NCBI GenBank assembly: GCA_031254675.1
Contig: JAIRTV010000067.1
Span: 1-7,081, forward strand
Length of the DNA: 7,081 nt
Direction of reading: 5' to 3'
From: Planctomycetaceae bacterium
GTDB lineage: Bacteria; Planctomycetota; Planctomycetia; Pirellulales; Thermoguttaceae
The notes beneath the pieces were generated by a model that was given only the letters and a program-made list of their open reading frames with translations, was not told the origin of the DNA and searched no databases. Positions within the stretch are counted from its first letter, which is position 1. Every line of letters begins with the position of its first letter. Below, piece by piece: positions 1 to 5,513 of this stretch. The position numbers and the translations under genes were made by a program.

Positions 1-144
1 GTAACGTGTGAAGAGTATAATTCTTTATGTTGTTTTAGCAACAAATTCTAGTAAACGAGGAGATGTTCATCAAGATGATCATTGAAAACAATCTCTGACC
101 AATGAATCATATTTGATTATCTGTAACTCTCTCTGCTTGTTGTT

Positions 145-155
145 CAAACTGTTAC
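145..155 (+). repeat. Copy 1 of the AAACTGTTAC motif
   Basis: The bases CAAACTGTTAC share the 10-mer AAACTGTTAC with two further copies in the serC/5514 intergenic region, all on the same strand. This copy sits just before the left arm of the hairpin at 156-206 and overlaps the TAA that closes the 39-codon open stretch on the minus strand. No function is known to me. Confidence 0.5.
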
Positions 156-206
156 CTCTGTGCCATTGTTTCAATAGTGATTTTCAACTTGTTACAGTGG
201 CACGAG
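156..206. repeat. Imperfect inverted repeat (hairpin)
   Basis: The arm at 156-173 (CTCTGTGCCATTGTTTCA) pairs with the arm at 190-206 (TGTTACAGTGGCACGAG). There are 14 paired positions, counting one wobble pair. The stem has a single-base bulge at 159 and two T-T mismatches near the loop, and the loop is 174-189. The GC-rich core is GTGCCA/TGGCAC. Neither side is followed by a T-run, so it is not a standard terminator. It could be a structured RNA element, a protein-binding site or the remnant of a small mobile element. Confidence 0.55.
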
Positions 207-258
207 TCGGTCTCGATCATGCAACTATTCCATTCGATACGCCACGCAATAGCAACAT

Positions 259-382
259 GTTCCAAGTCCCCCTAAAAGCCGGGCGGTTCTGAAACTATTT
301 GATTTGTCAGATTACATCCTTTTGTTTCAAGTCCCCCTAAAAGTCGGGCGGTTCTGAAACATTGGATTTGCAACATCTTTTT
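259..382. repeat. Degenerate tandem repeat, two units with 37-base cores
   Basis: Two 37-base cores lie at 259-295 and 324-360, differing at only two positions (262 and 279 in the first copy). Each core has ends GTTTCA/TGAAAC (damaged in the first copy) and an inner C-run facing GGGCGG, so it is an imperfect palindrome. The spacing looks like a mini-CRISPR with a 28-base spacer. However, the sequence following the second core (361-382) aligns with the supposed spacer (296-323): both read ATT, one variable base, GATTTG, then later ACATC, one variable base, TTTT, with a 1-base and a 5-base indel. A leftover GCAACAT at 252-258 also matches 370-376. The duplicated unit is therefore about 59-65 bases, not only the core. 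No cas gene is present. It most likely represents a small dispersed or tandem element. Confidence 0.8.
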
Positions 383-436
383 ATCAAATGAATTTAGGTT
401 CAAATTCTTTGAAGAAACACGAGAATTTTTACTCAT
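272..436 (-). CDS. Small hypothetical protein (54 aa) ending inside the repeat
   Basis: The ATG at 436 is preceded by AAAGGAGGTT (441-450 on the complement), which places AGGAGG 6 bases from the start. This is the strongest ribosome binding site in the window and the main reason to call the frame; an in-frame GTG at 487 lacks that support. The N-terminal half (MSKNSRVSSKNLNLNSFDKK) is basic and polar, with no membrane segment. The C-terminal half is encoded by the two repeat cores, read in different frames because the 65-base period is not a multiple of three. This gives FRTARLLGGLET from one core and SEPPGF-stop from the other. The C-terminus thus looks imposed by the repeat rather than selected. 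The frame lies 132 bases downstream of the epimerase stop on the same strand. It may be a genuine small protein, or a gene start whose original 3' part was replaced. No family recognised. Confidence 0.4.
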   Translation of the reverse strand: MSKNSRVSSKNLNLNSFDKKMLQIQCFRTARLLGGLETKGCNLTNQIVSEPPGF

Positions 437-441
437 TTTTA

Positions 442-475
442 ACCTCCTTTCTACCGTTTTTTTCGGCTTTGAGGT
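442..475 (-). promoter_or_regulatory. Shine-Dalgarno of the small frame, with a possible masking hairpin
   Basis: On the minus strand ACCTC (475-471) can pair with GAGGT (446-442), which is the core of the ribosome binding site for the ATG at 436. Inside this, CCG (466-464) faces CGG (456-454) across a 7-A loop, with an asymmetric internal loop of 4 and 7 bases. The Shine-Dalgarno is plainly visible. That the stem folds and restrains translation is inference, and the stem is short. Confidence 0.35.
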
Positions 476-568
476 AAAGGGTTTCACTACGTTTCATCAC
501 ATCGAATCAGGAATAATAGACACCAAAAAAGAGTAGAAAACTTTTCACGATTGAGAATAAAACCTAAT

Positions 569-1573
569 TTATAGCCAACAATGTTCTTTATACCAATGAG
601 TTGTCTGATTGATTCGTTCGGCGAATGAAGCGAGCGGCGAAAAATTGAGTTGTTGTTGCGATTTTTCAGGCGAGCAACGCCAATGATGTAACGATTCCCA
701 CGCTTTCGCCCAATCATAAGGCGAACTAGTTTCTGAAAATTGTTTTAATATTTCATAAAAAGTCGAAACGGAAAAAAGAACCAACGGCAAACAACGAATA
801 ATGCGAACTCGTTGTTTGCCCAACGCTTGTCCGATTTCTTTTCCGACTTCGGATAAACGAATCCCATCATTATTTGCCGCAAAATAAATTCCCGTACCAA
901 TCGGCGCCTCCGGTGTAATTCGTTCTCCTGATTTTGCAACAGTAATAAGCAATTCGCTCAGATCAGCCGCGTGAATCCAAGAATAAATTTTGTCGCAAAA
1001 TCCGGGGATAGGACAAATACTCAAACGGTCAATTGTTTTGAACAATTCCCAACTCATCCGGTCAGCTTCGCCAAACACAATACCCGGACGAACAATAGAA
1101 CACGGTAATCGATCAGAAACTGCCGTAACCACCTTTTCAGCACCCAATTTGCTTTTACCGTAAGCGGAAATCGGACAAGGAATATCGGTTTCATATTTCG
1201 GTTGTTCCCAACTCGAAGGACCCGCAGCGGCAAGCGAAGAAATATAAATAAATATCGGCGGCGTCGAATTTTGTATCGCCGCCTTAACCAGATTTTCCGT
1301 ACCGAAACAATTTGTCGTTTCAAATTCCCGATTTTTTCGTGCGCGAATTTTACCGGCAAGATGGAATATTGTATCGCAATTATTTGCCGCTCTGATCAAA
1401 CCGGCGGAATCGGCAAGCGATCCGTAACATAATTCAACATCAAACATTTTGAGTTGATCGGTTACGGAATCCGGTCGAACAAAACACCGAATTTCACAAT
1501 TCTCTTTTTGTAAACGCCGGATTAAATGAAAACCAATAAATCCACTACCTCCCGTGACAAGAACTCGTTTCAT
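569..1573 (-). CDS. NAD(P)-dependent epimerase/dehydratase family protein (extended SDR)
   Basis: A 334-residue cytoplasmic oxidoreductase of the extended short-chain dehydrogenase/reductase type, which acts on nucleotide sugars or related carbonyl compounds using bound NAD(P). The N-terminus carries the Rossmann dinucleotide motif TGGSGFIG (residues 7-14), then HLAG (71-74), a strand ending in ISS (111-113) and the catalytic YxxxK as Y138-G-K-S-K142 by my alignment (SAYGKSK), followed by RPGIVFGEAD (162-171). The C-terminal third ends in a WYKEHCWL tail, a form often seen in dihydroflavonol-reductase-like SDRs. Length is normal for the family. The ATG at 1573 is fixed by the Rossmann motif starting at once; its Shine-Dalgarno is weak. 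It lies 152 bases downstream of the beta-helix gene, on the same strand. The substrate cannot be told from sequence: UDP-sugar epimerase, dehydratase or ketone reductase are all possible. Confidence 0.9.
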   Translation of the reverse strand: MKRVLVTGGSGFIGFHLIRRLQKENCEIRCFVRPDSVTDQLKMFDVELCYGSLADSAGLIRAANNCDTIFHLAGKIRARKNREFETTNCFGTENLVKAAIQNSTPPIFIYISSLAAAGPSSWEQPKYETDIPCPISAYGKSKLGAEKVVTAVSDRLPCSIVRPGIVFGEADRMSWELFKTIDRLSICPIPGFCDKIYSWIHAADLSELLITVAKSGERITPEAPIGTGIYFAANNDGIRLSEVGKEIGQALGKQRVRIIRCLPLVLFSVSTFYEILKQFSETSSPYDWAKAWESLHHWRCSPEKSQQQLNFSPLASFAERINQTTHWYKEHCWL

Positions 1574-1588
1574 AACTTCTGAATCGCT

Positions 1589-1615
1589 AATTAACGTAAC
1601 TTATCGTTTTGTCAA
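1589..1615 (-). promoter_or_regulatory. Possible promoter of the epimerase gene
   Basis: A perfect TTGACA lies on the minus strand at 1615-1610, 36 bases upstream of the epimerase ATG. The best -10 partner (TTAATT, 1594-1589, 15-base spacing) matches only 3 of 6 consensus positions, so this is a weak call. If real, the epimerase would have its own transcript in addition to any read-through from the beta-helix gene. Confidence 0.2.
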
Positions 1616-1725
1616 TCATTCCCTTGCATCACCGCCATTTTCGCCGCCAATAAACTCAATACAATCATTCTCACAATATTCCATCATTAGAAAACATTGC
1701 GAAAATTGAATGTACGAAAACAAAG

Positions 1726-3711
1726 TTAATTTGAAGGTTTCGGCTTTTGTGTGCAGAAAATCGGCGGAACACCTAAAATTGTCACACTAAAATCTTCGAG
1801 TACCAAACGACTCGGTCGTTCCAAAACAATTTGCCAGAGACCACTCATATTATTGTTTCCGTCGGTTTGCTCAAACTGAACCAGTTCGTTAATCGCATCT
1901 TTACTCCAAACGGTTTGACCTTCCGGATTCATAATACTCGCCTTAACCGCTTCCTTGCCTTCTCCACGAATCCGAACTCCAAATTCTTTCGATTGTAACG
2001 GCACCGAAAAATAAAACCGGCAAGGACTGGCAAATAAATTAAGATACGGATAAGCAGGAAATGCAACAGGTTGCGTACATTGAACAAGTCGCACTGCATG
2101 ATTGCCGACATTGGCTCGTAAAACATAGATACCGGTTTCCGAAACAGAATCGAGTTTGTACTCAAATTTTTGTATTGATTCAGCCGGAATGGTAAATTTT
2201 TGTACGGTTCCGTTTGGTAAGGTCAGCGTTCCCGAATAAGAGGTCGGTTCCGCTTGCGTCCCGACTTTTCGAACGGCAAGCGTAAATCTTATTGGCGTTC
2301 CTTTTTCAGCGTAAATCCAAAACGTTCCTTGTTTTCGTAACCAAATGACCGGAAGAGAATCCACCGTTTCGGATAATTTTGTTGCTAAGGGAACAAAATC
2401 TTTGGGATTCGGTTCGACTCGCGGAATCGCCTTGAATAGTTGCTTGGAATAATTTTGCGCCAGCCAGGAATCGTCAATTGACAATTTTGTTGTCTGACCA
2501 TTTCGTGTGAGTTGCAGTTGACCGACAATTTGTTGCGGAAAACTTGAAACACCGCTCAATTTAATAGGCAACCGCTCCTGATCATCAGCAATCTGAATTG
2601 ACCCCAAATCTATTCCTCCGTAACCATCCAATTCGCGTGTTTGACAGTGAATTGGTGCCATTTCCAGTATCTTTCCACAGTGAATGATTTCTGTATTTTT
2701 CATCGTAACAGCAACACCGTTGGCGGCTTTTTGACGAATTCTCACTCCTCCGTCTTCACAATTTTCAAAACGACAATCAATCAGCTCACAATGTCCCTTC
2801 ACGATCAACTCCGGCGTGTCGTCCGTAACAAAATCAAAACCGTAACCTTTTCCGCCTTGCACAACACATTGTTCCAGCCGGACGGAAATAGGAACAGTTG
2901 ATTTCAAAAGAGGCGGTAGATACAACGCAATACCAGCACCGGCATTATTTTCGATACGACAACGCCGCATTATACAATCGGTTAATTGTTCATCAGGACG
3001 GTTGGGCTCAAAATCAATACCAGCCGCCGGCGGTGTTCCCCATGTATTTTTCAAAACACAATCTTCAATAAGAAGCCGATCAGCACTGATCACACTAATT
3101 CCTTGCCGGTTATTGTCGTCACAAATAACATTTTTAATCGTAACATTGCGGCATGGAACACCTTTTGTGGCAACACCAAGATAAATTCCATCGCCGCCAC
3201 TGGCGATAATGGAAAGATTTTCGATAACAGCATTTTCGACACTCCGAAATGCAATACCGTGTCGCCATTCCGATTTTTTGTACGCATCCGAATGATAATC
3301 GGCTTTTCGCATTCGCAATGTCGCACCGCTACCAAGTCCAATGATTTTAATATTTTTTGCATTAGATACGGAAAGAAGCGACTCGTTAAGCCCTTGAAAA
3401 AGTCCCTGTTTCGCGAGTAATTCGGTGCCTTCTTCAAAAACAAGTTCCAGATCACTGTGCAGAAATAATGGAGCAGTAATCCAAGGAGCGGATTGACGAT
3501 CCACAATCAAACGCGGCACTTTGGAATCAATCGCCGCTTTGAGAAACGGCGTTGAATCTTCCGCATCAAAACCCCACCAAGAAACTCTTGCCTCCTTGAG
3601 AACTCCAGCAACAACCTGCTCCACCTTTTCCGGTTGCGGGGCTGCATTGAGATGTTCAAAAATATTTCCTGAAACGAAAATAAGAAACAGAACAAAACTT
3701 AATCGGAACAT
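1726..3711 (-). CDS. Secreted right-handed parallel beta-helix (pectate-lyase-like) protein
   Basis: A 661-residue protein beginning at the ATG at 3711, where TGAGG lies 6 bases upstream and a signal peptide follows at once (MFRLSFVLFLIFVSGNIFEH, probable cleavage after LNA at residues 21-23). The frame is open further upstream into serC, but that extension is only overlap. Residues 46-100 (WGFDAEDSTPFLKAAIDS, then FEEGTELLAK) match the opening of Pectate_lyase_3 / COG5434-type beta-helix proteins. Residues 155-350 hold successive rungs, often with a cysteine and a G-x-G/I turn: SGGDGIYLG (171-179), IEDCVLKN (215-222), CRIENNAGAGI (251-261), LEQCVVQGGKGYGF (279-292), IDCRFENCEDGGVRI (311-325). 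Residues from about 450 look like beta-sandwich domains. It probably binds or cleaves a polysaccharide outside the cytoplasm; I cannot assign catalytic residues or substrate. Confidence 0.88.
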   Translation of the reverse strand: MFRLSFVLFLIFVSGNIFEHLNAAPQPEKVEQVVAGVLKEARVSWWGFDAEDSTPFLKAAIDSKVPRLIVDRQSAPWITAPLFLHSDLELVFEEGTELLAKQGLFQGLNESLLSVSNAKNIKIIGLGSGATLRMRKADYHSDAYKKSEWRHGIAFRSVENAVIENLSIIASGGDGIYLGVATKGVPCRNVTIKNVICDDNNRQGISVISADRLLIEDCVLKNTWGTPPAAGIDFEPNRPDEQLTDCIMRRCRIENNAGAGIALYLPPLLKSTVPISVRLEQCVVQGGKGYGFDFVTDDTPELIVKGHCELIDCRFENCEDGGVRIRQKAANGVAVTMKNTEIIHCGKILEMAPIHCQTRELDGYGGIDLGSIQIADDQERLPIKLSGVSSFPQQIVGQLQLTRNGQTTKLSIDDSWLAQNYSKQLFKAIPRVEPNPKDFVPLATKLSETVDSLPVIWLRKQGTFWIYAEKGTPIRFTLAVRKVGTQAEPTSYSGTLTLPNGTVQKFTIPAESIQKFEYKLDSVSETGIYVLRANVGNHAVRLVQCTQPVAFPAYPYLNLFASPCRFYFSVPLQSKEFGVRIRGEGKEAVKASIMNPEGQTVWSKDAINELVQFEQTDGNNNMSGLWQIVLERPSRLVLEDFSVTILGVPPIFCTQKPKPSN

Positions 3712-3717
3712 ATCGAA

Positions 3718-3722
3718 CCTCA
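3718..3722 (-). promoter_or_regulatory. Ribosome binding site deciding the beta-helix gene start
   Basis: TGAGG on the minus strand, 6 bases before the ATG at 3711. It selects this start over the in-frame ATG at 3723, which would prepend MRFD to the signal peptide, and over starts further upstream inside serC. Confidence 0.6.
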
Positions 3723-3751
3723 TTCTGTTGCAAAATAACATCACAAAATTA

Positions 3752-3777
3752 CCGACACAACTATTGAAGTTTGTCGG
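3752..3777 (-). terminator. Hairpin in the serC / beta-helix gap, possible leaky terminator
   Basis: On the minus strand CCGACA-AACT (3777-3768) pairs with AGTT-g-TGTCGG (3762-3752): ten base pairs with a single bulged base and a 5-base loop. It starts 7 bases past the serC stop. The sequence after it (TAATTTTGTGATG) is T-rich but not a clean T-run, so termination may be partial. It could lower beta-helix expression relative to serC, or protect the serC mRNA 3' end. Confidence 0.5.
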
Positions 3778-3784
3778 CAAAAAA

Positions 3785-4882
3785 CTACGATTTGTTTTTT
3801 CGTGCGAAATCGTCCATGAAACCACAAAGTTTGGCAACACCTTCTTTCGGCATAGCGTTGTAAATAGACGCTCGCAAACCACCAACACTACGATGACCAC
3901 CAAGTGTTGTCAAACCGGCTTTGTCGGCTTCGCTCTGAAATTTCTTGTCCAACTCCTCAGACGGCAATCGGAACGGAACATTCATTATCGAACGATATTC
4001 CTTATCAGCATGACCCTTGTAAAAACCATTCGAACGATCAATCGCATCATAAAGTAATGCCGCTTTTTCTTTATTGATCGCATACATTTTATCAAGACCG
4101 CCAATATCATGAAGCAACCATTCTGTTACGAGTTTCACCATGTAAATCGCAAAACACGGCGGCGTATTGAGCATCGACTTGGCTTCGGCAATTTTTTTGT
4201 AATTGAGCAAGGACGGAATTTTACCATCGGAACGTTCCAATAAATCGTTGCGAATAATAACCAGCGTCACACCAGCAGGACCAATATTCTTTTGCGCACA
4301 AGCATAAATAAGACCGAATTTCGAAACATCAATCGGTTTACAAAAGAAATCCGACGAAGAATCACAAACAAGCGGAATATTTTCCGTACTCGGATATTCC
4401 TGATATTGCACTCCTTCAATCGTTTCGTTGGAACAAATATAAGCATACGCCGCATTCGGTTCAAATTGAAACTCATTCGCACCAGGTTTCCGCTTGTACG
4501 ATAAATCTTTTCCATCCCACACGGATTGGGCGTTGCCAACAAGATTCGCTTCGGAAAACGCTTTCTTGCTCCATGAACCGGTTACAACATAGTTTGCGGA
4601 TTTTCCGTTCAAAAGATTGATCGGAATCATCGCAAATTGCAACAACGCACCGCCTTGCAAAAAAAGAACATGATAATTATTCGGAACATTCAATAATGTT
4701 CGGACATTTGTTTCGGCTCCTTCGATGATCGGCTCAAACATTTTGGAACGGTGCGAAATTTCCATAACAGACGCACCGGCACCTGGCAAACAAAGTAATT
4801 CTTCCCGCGCCTTTTCAAGAACCGGAAGCGGCAAAACAGCAGGACCCGCAGAAAAATTGTAAACACGATCAGTAACAGACAT
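3785..4882 (-). CDS. serC: Phosphoserine aminotransferase
   Basis: A 365-residue PLP enzyme of class V aminotransferases. It converts 3-phosphohydroxypyruvate and glutamate to O-phosphoserine and 2-oxoglutarate in serine biosynthesis, and in many bacteria also acts on the erythronate-derived intermediate of the pyridoxal phosphate pathway. Visible family marks are YNFSAGPAVLP near the N-terminus, SHR (43-45), QGGA (76-79), the W of TGSWS (104), the Schiff-base lysine K198 in AQKNIGPAG, and GHRSVGGLRASIYNA near the C-terminus with the phosphate-binding His-Arg. Length matches the family (about 360). The ATG at 4882 has AAGGAA 8 bases upstream. The beta-helix gene follows after 73 bases on the same strand. 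All key residues look intact, so it should be active. Confidence 0.98.
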   Translation of the reverse strand: MSVTDRVYNFSAGPAVLPLPVLEKAREELLCLPGAGASVMEISHRSKMFEPIIEGAETNVRTLLNVPNNYHVLFLQGGALLQFAMIPINLLNGKSANYVVTGSWSKKAFSEANLVGNAQSVWDGKDLSYKRKPGANEFQFEPNAAYAYICSNETIEGVQYQEYPSTENIPLVCDSSSDFFCKPIDVSKFGLIYACAQKNIGPAGVTLVIIRNDLLERSDGKIPSLLNYKKIAEAKSMLNTPPCFAIYMVKLVTEWLLHDIGGLDKMYAINKEKAALLYDAIDRSNGFYKGHADKEYRSIMNVPFRLPSEELDKKFQSEADKAGLTTLGGHRSVGGLRASIYNAMPKEGVAKLCGFMDDFARKNKS

Positions 4883-4908
4883 AAATGTAATTCCTTAACA
4901 GTAAAAGG

Positions 4909-4936
4909 GTTATAGCAAAAATAGTTGTCAAAACAA
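4909..4936 (-). promoter_or_regulatory. Candidate promoter of serC
   Basis: On the minus strand TATAAC (4914-4909, 5 of 6 to the -10 consensus) lies 26 bases before the serC ATG. TTGTTT (4936-4931) lies 16 bases upstream of it and is only a weak -35. A perfect TTGACA (4931-4926) is present but spaced wrongly for this -10. The GTTGT/ACAAC inverted repeat at 4924-4937 covers the -35 region and could be an operator. Confidence 0.3.
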
Positions 4937-5000
4937 CCGTTAAATTTTAGCATCCGCTTACAAAAAAGAAAGCCCCTCTGTACTTTTTTCAGAAAGTATT

Positions 5001-5022
5001 TCCGAAACTGTTACGGCGTAAC
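5001..5022 (+). repeat. Copy 2 of the AAACTGTTAC motif, with palindrome
   Basis: TCCGAAACTGTTAC (5001-5014) differs at one base from 5172-5185. It runs into GTTAC-GGC-GTAAC (5010-5022), a perfect 5-base inverted repeat that can extend to ACTG/CAGT with a two-base bulge. The combination of a repeated word and dyad symmetry fits a protein-binding site, but no regulator can be named. Confidence 0.5.
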
Positions 5023-5171
5023 TCAGTAATTGCTTTTCGTTGAAAGATCGCCAAATTATTTTCGATACACCCAGTAAAGAAGTATATTATATTATCGTTG
5101 CCTAAAATGCCAATACGTTGTTTTTTGCCAAAACACTTTGAAAATACGACAAAAGATTATTTTAGAGCGCA

Positions 5172-5185
5172 TCGGAAACTGTTAC
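5172..5185 (+). repeat. Copy 3 of the AAACTGTTAC motif
   Basis: TCGGAAACTGTTAC matches 13 of 14 bases of 5001-5014 in the same orientation, 171 bases away. Unlike copy 2, it is not followed by the GTAAC half of the palindrome. Confidence 0.5.
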
Positions 5186-5384
5186 AGAAGAACCCGCACG
5201 ATACACTCTAGCGTTCCCAGGCTGTTGCGTGAATTTAGAGGAACGAAGCAGTTGAACGATTTTCGGCGAAATATTGCCCACCAAACGTAACAAAACGAAC
5301 AAAGGATAAAAAATAGAACAACGTTCAAAAGTAAACATACTAAACAAGAGGAAAAATCGGAAAATAGCGAACGTGAAAGAAATC

Positions 5385-5414
5385 TTGACTAAATAATATT
5401 GCTTAGCCGATGAT
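5385..5414 (+). promoter_or_regulatory. Candidate promoter of the 5514 gene
   Basis: TTGACT (5385-5390, 5 of 6) and GATGAT (5409-5414, 4 of 6) are separated by 18 bases, about 100 bases before the start codon. This would leave a long leader of roughly 90 bases that contains the GCCGA/TCGGC inverted repeat and the palindrome CAAAATTTTG (5444-5453). Confidence 0.3.
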
Positions 5415-5513
5415 TAAATGTAATTGCTGGTTCGGCAAAAGTTCAAAATTTTGTTTATTCTTCTCTTTTTATCCATTTTTGCGTTCCTTATTATTTGGGA
5501 GCGTGATTGATTT

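Larger units (their letters stand above)
1..258. other. Left-end region with no convincing gene
   Basis: I see no gene with both a plausible start and coding character here. The plus strand is open only for the first 16 codons before a TAG at 49-51, which is too short to call a gene tail. On the minus strand a 39-codon open stretch (155-271) continues in phase from the amber stop of the small frame at 272-436 and ends at a TAA at 152-154. The region contains several short inverted repeats: TGTTG/CAACA at 28-43, AATCA/TGATT at 105-118, and the larger imperfect hairpin at 156-206. None is followed by a run of T on either strand that would make it a convincing intrinsic terminator. Confidence 0.5.
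4883..5513. other. 631-base intergenic region between divergent serC and the 5514 gene
   Basis: No convincing gene lies here. The only sizeable frame (minus strand, 5347-5162) starts at TTG with no Shine-Dalgarno and has no recognisable character. The region holds candidate promoters at both ends, two near-identical copies of the AAACTGTTAC motif about 170 bases apart, a GTTGT/ACAAC inverted repeat at 4924-4937 overlapping the serC promoter candidate, a GTTAC-GGC-GTAAC palindrome at 5010-5022, and a GCCGA/TCGGC pair (5406-5436) in the presumed leader of the 5514 gene. The middle (5040-5160) is plain AT-rich sequence. A small RNA around 5160-5330 is not excluded, but I recognise none. Confidence 0.6.

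Noticed and set aside
1..51. Sixteen open plus-strand codons from the left edge as the tail of a gene
   Set aside because: It is too short to tell from chance, and no terminator or recognisable C-terminus follows.
259..360. A minimal two-repeat CRISPR array
   Set aside because: The 28 bases between the cores are related to the 22 bases after the second core, only two cores are present and no cas gene is visible. Kept as a tandem repeat.
487..717. A 76-codon minus-strand frame overlapping the end of the epimerase gene
   Set aside because: It is an alternative-frame shadow; the epimerase C-terminus continues with family-like sequence through this region.
1616..1687. A 23-codon minus-strand frame (MMEYCENDCIEF...) between the beta-helix and epimerase genes
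   Set aside because: It has no Shine-Dalgarno, is very short and runs close to the TTGACA candidate upstream of the epimerase. Chance is sufficient.
2986..3420. Plus-strand frames inside the beta-helix gene (also 3521-4057)
   Set aside because: They are antisense shadows of well-supported genes, with biased composition and no ribosome sites.
3712..3903. N-terminal extension of the beta-helix frame into serC
   Set aside because: The signal peptide and a good ribosome site both mark the ATG at 3711. The extension is only an open frame opposite nothing conserved and overlaps the serC 3' end.
5162..5347. A 61-codon minus-strand frame in the serC/5514 intergenic region
   Set aside because: It starts at TTG without a ribosome site and the translation resembles no protein I know. 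One AAACTGTTAC copy falls inside it.
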